Source: Muribaculaceae bacterium
Lineage (GTDB): Bacteria > Bacteroidota > Bacteroidia > Bacteroidales > Muribaculaceae
Assembly: GCA_029060725.1 (NCBI GenBank)
Contig: JAIDTL010000104.1
Coordinates: 16,830 to 80,829 of the forward strand
Direction: 5' to 3'
DNA length: 64,000 nt
Shown here: positions 8,565-16,786 of the stretch, piece by piece
How positions within the stretch are numbered: the stretch's first letter is position 1
Layout: each line of letters opens with the position of its first letter
Notes under the pieces: model-generated
Told to the model about the DNA's origin: nothing
The model's input: the letters and a program-made list of their open reading frames with translations, nothing else
The model's database searches: none
Made by a program: the position numbers and the translations under genes

Positions 8565-8945
8565 CTCATCAGGTTGGCGTACTCCGCATGCGCCCCTCCA
8601 AGTCAAAAAGAGTAGTTAGCACTCTCCGAGTGCGTCAAGCCGAGTCAAGCAACGTAATAAAGCATGCTCCGCATGCGCCCCACCAAGTCAAAAAGAGTAG
8701 CTAGCACTCTCCGAGTGCGCCCCTCCGAGTCAATCAACGTAATAAAGCATGCTCCGCATGCGCCCCACCGAGTCAAAAAGAGTAGCTAGCACTCTCCGAG
8801 TGCGTCCCCCCGCGTCAAACCAACGTAATAAAGCATGCTCCGCATGCGCCCCACCAAGTCAAAAAGAGTTGTTAGCACTCTCCGAGTGCGTCAAGCCGAG
8901 TCAAGCAACGTAATAAAGCATGCTCCGCATGCGTCCCCGCGCGTC
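8565..8945. repeat. Alternating A/B short hairpin array
   Basis: Nine hairpins alternate: type A (GCATGC-TCC-GCATGC, preceded by AACGTAATAAA) and type B (GCACTC-TCC-GAGTGC, preceded by AGAGTAG/AGAGTTG). Each is about 43 bp from the next, linked by CGAGTCAA-like spacers. The first A unit is degenerate (GCGTAC on the left arm). Linkers are near-identical rather than unique, unlike CRISPR spacers. Confidence 0.9.
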
Positions 8946-9125
8946 CATTGGGTAACCTACAATGCGAAGCAAGCCAGCCACCGCACTTTCCTACCAAGTA
9001 GAGTAATAATCCTTCATCGTTAATAGTTTATCGTTAATCATTGATCGTTCATCGTTTATCGTTGAAAAAAAACCTTTGCTCCGTGTGCCCTCTGTGCGAG
9101 ATTGTTAAAGCATACGAAAGTAGAG
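8946..9125. repeat. Degraded intergenic repeat remnants
   Basis: AATGCGAAGCAAGC and CCTTTGCTCCGTGTGCCCTCTGTGCG resemble fragments of the element at 49117-49313. ATCGTT simple repeats lie between them (9015-9064). No gene is seen here. Confidence 0.5.
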
Positions 9126-9164
9126 TTATTTTATATTTTTAGATGTAAATTCCAAATTTTTAAT

Positions 9165-9172
9165 TAATTTTG
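9165..9172 (+). promoter_or_regulatory. Putative -7 element of the ATPase pair
   Basis: TAATTTTG lies 24 nt before the ATG at 9197. I do not see a good TTG at the -33 distance. Confidence 0.6.
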
Positions 9173-9196
9173 CATTTGAAAAAATAAGATATTATC

Positions 9197-10366
9197 ATGA
9201 AAGAAAGCATTCGAATTAAAAATATGGGGCCTCTTCGCGACGTATATATAGAAGATATACGTCCTATGACTATACTTATAGGCGAATCAGGAAGTGGAAA
9301 GAGTCTGCTGATGAAGACTCTCATTCTCTTTCGCTATATATATAAGATGCTCAACATCAGATGGTATCTTAAAAACTCCAATGTTAACAAGAGTCGTTTT
9401 AAATTAACTATAGGGAATCTGCTATCGCCTGAATTAAAGCACTATTTTAAAGATAATAAGCAACTGGAAGTAGAATACACTGTAGAAATCAATGGTAATA
9501 AGCACTCGGTTGCATTTAGAAACGGTTCCATAGATAGGAATACGACAGATAAGGCTATCTCAAATGAAGATCTCATATTTCTTAAAGAAAGCTGGATCTC
9601 TGAGATGAGAAATATCATTCCTGACTGGGATTCTTTCACTCATAATATTAAGAAAAGAAACCTTAATTATTATTTTCAGGAGACCCTTAACGATTTCTTG
9701 GATGCATCTGACAAGTTAAAAAACATTCCTCTAAGCTATCTTGGACTATCTCTTGATGTTGAAAAGAAAGGAGAGGCTAAAAAATACTTCATTAAGCCTA
9801 TTGATGATTCATATCTTCCAATAGAATGGAAATATGCTTCATCAGGCATCCAAACTTCTTCATCTATCCCCACTATTGTAGATTATTTTGCAAATTCATT
9901 CTCTTTCAAAGAAGCCATTGGCCGTTCAATAATAAGTTATCTATACGAAACGGATACTCTCAGGTTATATAAGCCTGAACTCGAACCTATGGATATGAAA
10001 AGAATGGTGCATATTCATATTGAAGAACCTGAGTTAAATCTATACCCCACTGCACAATGTCTTCTTATGGATAGCATCACAAAGGAAGCATTTATGTCAG
10101 TTGCGGCTGACCGAGAACTTCGTTTGATTATTGCAACACATAGCCCATATATCATCAACTACTTAAATGTTCTTATAAACCGAAAAGGAAGCAACCAAGC
10201 TAAAATAGATAAAGCTAATCTTGCAGTATATCGAATATATGACGGCATGCTTCAGAATCTTATTGCGACAGACGATGAAGGACGTATATTTGTTGACACT
10301 CAAGACCTTACAGAGCAAATGGAAAATATCATGTCTGAGTATGAATTTCTAACTAACCATCAATAA
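9197..10366 (+). CDS. SMC/OLD-like AAA ATPase (possible defence protein)
   Basis: The 389-residue protein begins with an ABC/SMC-type strand (IRIKNMGPLRDVYIEDIRPMT) and Walker A GESGSGKS (29-36). A middle helical insertion of about 200 residues has no recognised domain. The C-terminal lobe has Walker B HIHIEEPELNLYP (272-284) and a switch ATHSPYI (313-319), as in AAA_15/AAA_21 ATPases of OLD, Septu, PARIS and related anti-phage systems. It lacks a fused TOPRIM. Its stop overlaps the next start by 1 nt (TAATG), so an obligate pair is likely. Both genes look more AT-rich than the core genes and lie between repeat arrays. Defence function is inference. Confidence 0.82.
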   Translation: MKESIRIKNMGPLRDVYIEDIRPMTILIGESGSGKSLLMKTLILFRYIYKMLNIRWYLKNSNVNKSRFKLTIGNLLSPELKHYFKDNKQLEVEYTVEINGNKHSVAFRNGSIDRNTTDKAISNEDLIFLKESWISEMRNIIPDWDSFTHNIKKRNLNYYFQETLNDFLDASDKLKNIPLSYLGLSLDVEKKGEAKKYFIKPIDDSYLPIEWKYASSGIQTSSSIPTIVDYFANSFSFKEAIGRSIISYLYETDTLRLYKPELEPMDMKRMVHIHIEEPELNLYPTAQCLLMDSITKEAFMSVAADRELRLIIATHSPYIINYLNVLINRKGSNQAKIDKANLAVYRIYDGMLQNLIATDDEGRIFVDTQDLTEQMENIMSEYEFLTNHQ

Positions 10367-10995
10367 TGGACACTACTCAATTGAATTTGCTCTGGCGATG
10401 CTTTCCAAATGCAACTGATCCAACTGATTTCTCTTTTGAAGCAGTCGGCACATTCAGTTTGACCGATGATAAATCTTGCTACCAAGACAGGAATTCGAAT
10501 CGATGTCCATCAGATTGTAGTAGAGAAATAATCATTATCCATTCAAATTCTCCACTGACAATTGTCGCTTTCGATGAATGGCTCAAAGATTTTCCTATTT
10601 CGACATGTGATTATTTGCTATATAATTCAGACACACAGAAAAAAATATTTGCGTTGTGTGAGTTGACATGTTCCTTACCACATTATGTAGAAGACCGAGT
10701 TGATAACGTTGGAAAGAGAGCAAAGGCATATTCTCAGATGATATCTTCATGGAAGCTTATAGCCGAAAGCGAGAATCCAGTGTTCAAAGCCCAAATCCTA
10801 AATTACGTAAGAAAAATCGGAATCTTTGGATGGCGTGATAGAAAATCAGACATCCAAGATGGAGCTATGAAATCATTAAGATCATTTGTCAATACTCCCG
10901 GAAGCCAAGCAGGCATAAAGACATTCCATAATTATGTCTTTGGCGAAAACTTTGAATTTATCCAAGTAAAATATCCCCATACACTACATTTATAG
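10366..10995 (+). CDS. Unknown 209-aa partner of the ATPase
   Basis: I do not recognise the family. The protein is soluble, with no signal or membrane segment. It has clustered Cys/Asp residues near 34-50 (SCYQDRNSNRCPSDCSREI), a hydrophobic strand IIIIHSNSPLTIVAFDEW, and basic helices in the second half (GKRAKAYSQMISSWKL, KIGIFGWRDRKSDIQDG). The start codon shares one base with the ATPase stop, so the two are translationally coupled. By analogy with other ATPase-led two-gene defence units this would be the effector, but no nuclease, protease or ADP-ribosyltransferase motif can be named. Confidence 0.7.
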   Translation: MDTTQLNLLWRCFPNATDPTDFSFEAVGTFSLTDDKSCYQDRNSNRCPSDCSREIIIIHSNSPLTIVAFDEWLKDFPISTCDYLLYNSDTQKKIFALCELTCSLPHYVEDRVDNVGKRAKAYSQMISSWKLIAESENPVFKAQILNYVRKIGIFGWRDRKSDIQDGAMKSLRSFVNTPGSQAGIKTFHNYVFGENFEFIQVKYPHTLHL

Positions 10996-11029
10996 TCTTT
11001 CCAGTCTCCCTCCAAAGCCCCGTCAGGTT

Positions 11030-11165
11030 GGCATGCTCCGCATGCGCCCCTCCGCGTCAAACCAGCGTAATAAAGCATGCTCCGCATGCGCCCCCCCGCG
11101 TCAAACCAACGTAATAAAGCATGCTCCGCATGCGCCCCTCCGCGTCAAACAACATAATAAAGAAT
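11030..11165. repeat. Type A hairpin array
   Basis: Three type A units (GCATGC-TCC-GCATGC) about 43 bp apart, with CGCGTCAAACCA linkers, then a degenerate unit at about 11155. The array begins TCAGGTTGGC, as does the one at 8565. Confidence 0.88.
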
Positions 11166-11411
11166 GCTCGGAGAGGTTATCCCTGGTTGGTTAGCCTCAG
11201 GTTTTAACCTGTAGGAACAAGGAGATGCGCTTTATGATATTAGCATTCCCCTCCCCTCCAAAGCACCAGTCAGGTCGGAGACCTGACAATCATGTCAAAA
11301 CCCCAGAATTCATTCTTTATCAGAACAACCTCGAAGAGGTTATCCTCTGGTTGGTTAGCCTCAGGTTTTAACCTGTAGGAACAAGGAGAGGCGCTTTATG
11401 ATATTGGCATC
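11166..11411. repeat. Composite hairpin repeats in direct duplication
   Basis: A unit of about 75 bp (GAGGTTATCC through CAGGTT-TT-AACCTG to GCGCTTTATGATATT) occurs at 11173-11247 and again at about 11336-11411. Between them is an 8-bp stem GTCAGGTC-GGA-GACCTGAC (11269-11287). These are variants of the hairpins at 4090-4173 and 47402-47745. Confidence 0.8.
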
Positions 11412-11452
11412 CACCTCCAAAAACTTTTTTTCAAAAAAATCACCCCAATCTC

Positions 11453-11483
11453 TTGCACAAAGCAAAAATTTATCGTAAATTTG
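11453..11483 (+). promoter_or_regulatory. Promoter of the candidate ncRNA
   Basis: TTG (11453-11455), 20 bp, TAAATTTG (11476-11483): a near-ideal Bacteroidetes promoter with no protein-coding gene in the next 360 bp. Confidence 0.8.
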
Positions 11484-11487
11484 CAGT

Positions 11488-11800
11488 GACCTATCGCCGT
11501 GAGACTCCACATGGAGCCGGAACGTGGGAGGTCATTACATAATGAAAAGCGTTACTGCGCTTGATTCTTGGCTGTTTCTGAAATGTGGCAGTTTCATATT
11601 CATCGTCAAGAATGAAGTAACGGTGATGTCTTCGGGGTATGATTATGTACCCAAAGCTTTCGTACCCATAGGTATGAGTGCTTTGGTGTATCACATATCA
11701 TACGGCGTAGGCTCTTCGTTACTCGTTCTACGATGAAACGGCGATGCCACATGCCTAGAGACAGCGGGACGAGTAACAGTACGGATCCTGCGCTTTTTTT
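11488..11800 (+). ncRNA. Candidate structured non-coding RNA, about 310 nt
   Basis: The segment runs from a strong promoter to a T-rich terminator and has no convincing coding frame. Perfect long-range pairing is visible: ATCGCCGT (11493-11500) with ACGGCGAT (11738-11745), and GTTACTCGT (11718-11726) with ACGAGTAAC (11769-11777). The two helices cross, so they would form a pseudoknot if both exist. Local stems include CCAAAGC/GCTTTGG around a TACC-CATA-GGTA hairpin, GACCT/AGGTC with CTCCA-CA-TGGAG inside, and CGTAG/CTACG. I do not see the signatures of RNase P RNA, tmRNA or a known riboswitch. A 6S-like or Bacteroidales-1-like RNA is possible. It sits directly upstream of the chaperone operon. 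Confidence 0.55.
11764..11800 (+). terminator. Terminator of the candidate ncRNA
   Basis: GCGGGA (11764-11769) pairs with TCCTGC (11786-11791, one G-T pair), followed by GCTTTTTTT. The loop contains the ACGAGTAAC segment that can pair upstream. Confidence 0.65.
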
Positions 11801-11819
11801 GTTTTACAGATATATAGCC

Positions 11820-11849
11820 TAATTTGGATCTAAGGCCTTAGCTAAATTA
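11820..11849 (+). promoter_or_regulatory. Dyad abutting the first start codon of the chaperone operon
   Basis: TAATTT-N4-CTAAGG is followed directly by CCTTAG-N2-AAATTA, ending one base before the ATG at 11850; the core CTAAGGCCTTAG (11830-11841) is a perfect palindrome. It could be an operator or a translation-blocking hairpin. Confidence 0.5.
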
Positions 11850-14800
11850 ATGATTGAGCTTATTACGCAAAATCCATTTAGGACTCTAGGGGTTTACGTT
11901 AACTCAAATCTTAAGGAACGCCTGTCAAACGTTAATCGATTTAAGGCCTTCAACAAGGTCGGCAAATCGGTTAAAACTGATGTGGACTTCGATGAAGTCT
12001 TGGATGCCAGTCCAGATCGCTCTATAAGTAGCATTGAAAATGCATTGCAAGAATTGACTCTTCCTATTGATCAACTCAAGCACGCATTATTTTGGTTTGC
12101 ATCCAATATTCCAGCAGATGAAATAGCTATAAAAAATATTGCGGATTGCAAATTAGAAAAAGCAAGGACTATTGAAAGTAAATTTTCTGTCTGGTCTTCT
12201 ATTCTTAATTATCATACCATATCGTTGATAGTTGGGAATCTAAAAGGAGCTGTTGCAGCTTTCACTGAATTAGCATCTTACCACAAACAACAATTATTAA
12301 TTGGACTTGGACTTAATACTCTTATTATCACCGAGGAAGAAATTGTTGAATTATATTATAATCAGATATCAAAAATTTTTACCACTAAAGAAATCTTTCG
12401 TGCTTTTAAATCTTTACCAGCTGAAAGAAATAAGGTATTTGATATTATAGTAAAAAGAATTAGTAGTGAATGCATAGAAAAAATAAACTATCTAATTACT
12501 ATTGCTAAAGAAACGTCAGAATCAGATTCCAACGCAAACCTCAAGGCCGGTTTTGATTTAAAAACAGCTTCATATCCTATTTTAGTTGAACTCAAAGAAT
12601 TATTAGATGGTAATTCTAACTATAATTTAATAGCAGATAAAGTCGCATTACAAGTTCTCCAGAATAGCATTTATTATTATAACGCTTCTGAAGAAGAGGA
12701 GGCAGCTCGTCATGCCTTTCCATTGATTGAATTTGCGAAAAAAACAGCTAAAGGACAAGTCGCTCAGGAACGTTGTAATGACAACTATGAGATTTTACGG
12801 AAGGCATATGACCTATTGCCACCTATATCTATTCTATATTATCATCGACTTCTAACAAAAGTAATTAATGAATACAATTCTAAGGCATCTACAATTGAAA
12901 GCGCTTCAGTATTCATAGACAAGTGCTTTCCCTATTTAATGTCGATAAGATCGTTGTTAGGTCCATCTAACGCCTACTATAGGAGGAAATGTACCCAAAT
13001 CGCAGATTATGCTTTAGAAGACGTAATAACAGACTATAACAAAAAAAGCGAGTCCTTCCATAAGTTATTGGAAAAAGTTTCAGGTTCTTTACAAAATAGA
13101 ATAATATCGCAGATTCAAGAAATGATGAAGTCTGCTGTGATTACTATGTATCACATAAAGCACCTTGAATTAGAATCTAACTTCCGAAAAGAAAGATTTA
13201 ATAAAAACTACGATATTATAGTAAAGCAAGCCCGCAATGCGCGTACATTAGGTGTTAATAGTGTTTCGGCAATTCTCGGTGGAGTAGTGTCTGAGGAGAG
13301 CTTCAATACCGACTTAAAGAACTATGAGCCGGATTTAAGAGATGAAGCAGGATACTTCTCATCCATTAAGAATCTTCAAGATTGCTACGATTATCGTAGA
13401 ATTTTTCCAGGCGGTAAATTTACGGCGCAGGTAAATTCCAAAGTTGAAGAATATGAATATCAAGAATGTTCCTCATTAGAGGATTTGCAGAAATTTTCTA
13501 TTCGCTATCCTTCGACTAAATTTGATATTCACTCGAAGCGTGAGGAAATTATATTTAAGTCATGTAAAACAATCGAAGATTATAAATCATACATATCGAA
13601 ATATTCCACCTATCGAAAAGAAGCGGAGAAAAGAATTGATGATCTAATCTTTGCAATGTGTCGTGAAAAGGCTGCATACGCCCATTATCTGGCAACCTAT
13701 CCTTATGGAGGTCATCGATTAGAAGCTCAACATAAGATAGATGATTTTGACTATCGAGCTTGTAAAACTGCCGATGATTTTGAGAAGTATCTAAGCATAT
13801 ATCCGCAAGGTTGCCATGTTTCGGATGCTAAAAAACGTATGGATGAAGAAAGGTTTTGGGCATTATGTGTTAAGAAGGGCTCTTGGAAACTTTATAAGGA
13901 ATACTTAAACAAGTACCCTTATGGGAAATATAGCTCAGAAGCAAAGAAGAAGTCAAAGAGTCCAAAAGAGAAATTTAGTGAATGGCGAAGTAATAATGGC
14001 TGCTTATTCACAATTATTATTATATTGCTCATTGTTCTCATAATAGCCGGCATAACCAACGGCATTGAGGGAATAGGTTATGTTTTCGCGGCAATTGGCG
14101 CAATTGGTGTTTTTGGATCAATTGGAAAAGGTGATTTAGGATGTGGTTTTAGAATCGCATCGTTAGGAATCGGTATTGTTGCTGGTGCTATAGGAATTGG
14201 TCTTATTATTGCTGGTGAAGAATTGAGTAAATCATCAAAGGCTGAAGATAGCTATAATTCACTAAGCAATCAATCTTCAATCGCTGATTACAGAAATGTA
14301 GTCAGAAATCACTATTCTAAACTCAATGCCACTCAACAAGAGGAACTTTTGAGTCGATATTATAAAATGTCGCTTGATTCTTGTACGGTAACTATTGATA
14401 AGTATTCCACCGGAGGGTATAATTCAAGAATATCAGGTCTGGGATACCTCATTGATTTTATTGAGTATTGTCCTAACTCAAAGTATAAAGGACAAGCAGA
14501 GACTAGAATTTCAGAATTGGTAGATTCGTTATACTATGAGGCTGACCGTAAAAACACCTATACCGGATGGGAGGAGTATCAGAATGCGGTGCCATCTGAC
14601 GACTATAAGGATTCAGATGAAAGGAAAGATGCAGTAGATACTCATTGGAACAATGAAAGTAATGCATGGGCGACCGCTCAGTCGTTAAATAATATTGCTG
14701 GATACGAAAGATACTTGTCTCTTTTTCCGAATGGCAAGCACAGAAGTGCAGCAGATAAGAAGGTAATTGATATGACGGTTACTTCCACTTTTGCGGGGGA

Positions 14801-15107
14801 ACACGGTTCATTACCTGAAATGGATCGCGTAGGATATGGAGGAGGCTCAATATCCTATGTATCTGTTACCAATAACACATCATATACCCTTACTCTAATG
14901 TATAGTGGAAATGAAAGTAAACGTTTAGTACTCCAACCCAACAGCACTGGCTCAATAAGATTAAAAAATGGATCGTATCGAATTGCCGCTTCAGTCAACG
15001 CCTCTAATGTTAGCAGATATGCCGGAACTGAATCACTAAATGGAGGTTCTTACGAAGTTGAATATTATATCTCCAATACTACAGCACCTTCTTATAGACA
15101 TTATTAA
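11850..15107 (+). CDS. Large membrane protein: J-like N-terminus, helical repeats, C-terminal beta domain
   Basis: Residues 1-80 (NPFRTLGVYVNSNLKERLSN, then LPIDQLKHALFWF) look like a diverged J-type module and are clearly homologous to the next gene's N-terminus; no HPD tripeptide is present. Residues about 80-500 are helical, TPR-like. From about 510 to 700 there are five or six repeats of roughly 35 residues of the form Y-x2-YL-x2-YP-x-G-x-H-x3-A (for example AHYLATYPYGGH). Hydrophobic segments at about 716-735 and 740-790 should span the membrane two or three times. More repeats follow (ERYLSLFPNGKH), and a Ser/Asn/Thr-rich beta domain closes the protein (about 985-1085). There is no signal peptide, so the N-terminus is probably cytoplasmic. 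It is the first gene of a seven-gene run and is AT-rich. Function is unknown. Confidence 0.85.
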   Translation: MIELITQNPFRTLGVYVNSNLKERLSNVNRFKAFNKVGKSVKTDVDFDEVLDASPDRSISSIENALQELTLPIDQLKHALFWFASNIPADEIAIKNIADCKLEKARTIESKFSVWSSILNYHTISLIVGNLKGAVAAFTELASYHKQQLLIGLGLNTLIITEEEIVELYYNQISKIFTTKEIFRAFKSLPAERNKVFDIIVKRISSECIEKINYLITIAKETSESDSNANLKAGFDLKTASYPILVELKELLDGNSNYNLIADKVALQVLQNSIYYYNASEEEEAARHAFPLIEFAKKTAKGQVAQERCNDNYEILRKAYDLLPPISILYYHRLLTKVINEYNSKASTIESASVFIDKCFPYLMSIRSLLGPSNAYYRRKCTQIADYALEDVITDYNKKSESFHKLLEKVSGSLQNRIISQIQEMMKSAVITMYHIKHLELESNFRKERFNKNYDIIVKQARNARTLGVNSVSAILGGVVSEESFNTDLKNYEPDLRDEAGYFSSIKNLQDCYDYRRIFPGGKFTAQVNSKVEEYEYQECSSLEDLQKFSIRYPSTKFDIHSKREEIIFKSCKTIEDYKSYISKYSTYRKEAEKRIDDLIFAMCREKAAYAHYLATYPYGGHRLEAQHKIDDFDYRACKTADDFEKYLSIYPQGCHVSDAKKRMDEERFWALCVKKGSWKLYKEYLNKYPYGKYSSEAKKKSKSPKEKFSEWRSNNGCLFTIIIILLIVLIIAGITNGIEGIGYVFAAIGAIGVFGSIGKGDLGCGFRIASLGIGIVAGAIGIGLIIAGEELSKSSKAEDSYNSLSNQSSIADYRNVVRNHYSKLNATQQEELLSRYYKMSLDSCTVTIDKYSTGGYNSRISGLGYLIDFIEYCPNSKYKGQAETRISELVDSLYYEADRKNTYTGWEEYQNAVPSDDYKDSDERKDAVDTHWNNESNAWATAQSLNNIAGYERYLSLFPNGKHRSAADKKVIDMTVTSTFAGEHGSLPEMDRVGYGGGSISYVSVTNNTSYTLTLMYSGNESKRLVLQPNSTGSIRLKNGSYRIAASVNASNVSRYAGTESLNGGSYEVEYYISNTTAPSYRHY

Positions 15108-15109
15108 AC

Positions 15110-16786
15110 ATGATCACCAATCTATTATCACATAATCCATATAGAATCTTAGGTGTGTATAGTAACTCGCCTAAAAAAGATGTGCTTTCTAATCTGAACA
15201 AGATGAAGGCATTTCTTAAAGTTAGTAAAACTGTTTCATTCCCACTGGATCTACCACAGTTATTGCCTTCAATAGAACGAGATGAAGCAATAGTGTCTTC
15301 TGCACAAACTTCTATTGAGTTACCAATGGATCAGATTAGACATACGCTTTTCTGGTTTATGAAAACAACTCAGCTTGATGATATTGCATTGAACCATCTG
15401 TTATCTGGCAACATGGCTCAGGCAAAAGAAATATGGAATAAAAAGGAAACAGTATCTTCTCTTCTTAATCTAATGGCTTGCGCAGTTATAGAAGGAGATT
15501 TGCATACGTTGGCTATTAAAGCAGACATTTTATTCCAGAAATACTCTAGAGATTTTTGTCTCGCCGTCAATGAGACAATCAAGATTACTCCTACGGAACT
15601 AACAGAATTGTACATCGATTTACTCAAAAAAGATGGAAGTTATGATATAGCAAAGATGATGCAAATATCTGGTACTTCAAACGAATGGAGAAAAACTATC
15701 GGCGGAGTTCTTGTAAAGCCGATTATCGATGAAATAACGTTAGCAATTGCAGAAGCAAAAAGTGCAAAGGGAGCTTCCGCCAATTATCATGCAGGTGAAA
15801 AGCTGATGAACACCACCAAAAGACTTCTATCTAAACTTAGACGTCTTCTAGGTATAGCTGATATGCAATATAAGATGATTGCTGATAAGTTGGCGACAAC
15901 TATTCTGCAATGTGGAATTAATTATTTTAATGACATAGAGGAAGATGATGCCGTAGAGAAGGCAATGAAGCTTCAAAATTATGCCCTTTCAATTGCAGAA
16001 GGACAAATGGCAAAGGATCGTTGCAAGGAAAATGTTGATATTCTCAGAAAGATAGAACCAGAATTTGCTATTCGTAAAGAAATGGCTTCAATAGGAAAGT
16101 CCTTGGAAAGATTTAATAGAATCGCCTCCAATGATCCTTTGTCTGTATTATCACATACATATGGATTATCATCACCATTTAGTCAACAAACAAGCCGATA
16201 TTCCGAATCAGATATTATTGATCTACTGAACGATACAAAGCCAGAACTCCAGAAAATTAAAAATAAATTAGGAAGTTCCAATGAAACTTATTTAAAAATT
16301 AGTTCAGTAATTGCTTCTGCTGCAATTAATGCTTTGGTTGATATTGTTAATAAAGCTCAAAAATCAGGAGAGTTCGTTCATGTTGTTCTCATTCGCCCTC
16401 TAATAGATAGTGCAGTAAACACCATGAGCATGATTGGTTCTCTAGATATGACGCCACAATGCCGAACGTATTACAATAATAATAAAAATACATTGGACAG
16501 TATTAATCGGCAATTACAACCTAGACCTGCTCCATCTTCTGGTGGTTGCTATATTGCAACAATGGCCTATGGAGACTATGATCATCCTCAAGTGATGGTT
16601 CTGAGACAATTCAGAGATTCGTATCTATCTAATAGAGGCTGGGGACGGAAGTTTATTAACTTCTATTATGCAAACTCGCCTCATTGGGTGGAGGTGTTGA
16701 AAAGTCATAAGCATATCAACGCCCTTATAAGGAAAGTCCTTGATTCATTTGTATATCTTTGGAAGAAAACATCGCACTATGAATAA
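15110..16786 (+). CDS. J-like N-terminal protein with C-terminal CFI-box domain
   Basis: The first 140 residues (NPYRILGVYSNSPKKDVLSN, then LPMDQIRHTLFWF) match the preceding gene, so the two are paralogous at the N-terminus. Again no HPD motif is visible. The middle (about 140-450) is helical. After a proline-rich linker (QPRPAPSSGG), residues about 480-558 form a CFI-box-like domain: CYIATMAYGDYDHPQVMVL, then LRQFRDSYLSNRGWGRKFI, then YYANSP. This C-terminal module is found on many unrelated bacterial proteins and its role is unclear. The gene starts 2 nt after the previous stop and its end overlaps the next gene by 8 nt. It is probably an adaptor in the operon; this is inference. Confidence 0.83.
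   Translation: MITNLLSHNPYRILGVYSNSPKKDVLSNLNKMKAFLKVSKTVSFPLDLPQLLPSIERDEAIVSSAQTSIELPMDQIRHTLFWFMKTTQLDDIALNHLLSGNMAQAKEIWNKKETVSSLLNLMACAVIEGDLHTLAIKADILFQKYSRDFCLAVNETIKITPTELTELYIDLLKKDGSYDIAKMMQISGTSNEWRKTIGGVLVKPIIDEITLAIAEAKSAKGASANYHAGEKLMNTTKRLLSKLRRLLGIADMQYKMIADKLATTILQCGINYFNDIEEDDAVEKAMKLQNYALSIAEGQMAKDRCKENVDILRKIEPEFAIRKEMASIGKSLERFNRIASNDPLSVLSHTYGLSSPFSQQTSRYSESDIIDLLNDTKPELQKIKNKLGSSNETYLKISSVIASAAINALVDIVNKAQKSGEFVHVVLIRPLIDSAVNTMSMIGSLDMTPQCRTYYNNNKNTLDSINRQLQPRPAPSSGGCYIATMAYGDYDHPQVMVLRQFRDSYLSNRGWGRKFINFYYANSPHWVEVLKSHKHINALIRKVLDSFVYLWKKTSHYE

Noticed and set aside
8565..8945. CRISPR array
   Set aside because: Units are regular (about 43 bp), but the intervals between hairpins are near-identical and two repeat types alternate. 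There are no unique spacers and no cas genes.
8459..9023. Coding frames reading MLRMRPTKSKRVVSTLRVR and similar
   Set aside because: These are translations of hairpin repeats. The same peptide recurs at 56867, 58337 and 62615 only because the DNA repeats recur.
11488..11800. RNase P RNA, tmRNA or SRP RNA
   Set aside because: The conserved GAGGAAAGTC/ACAGA segments, a CCA-ended tRNA-like domain, and the SRP Alu/GGAA apical motif are not present.
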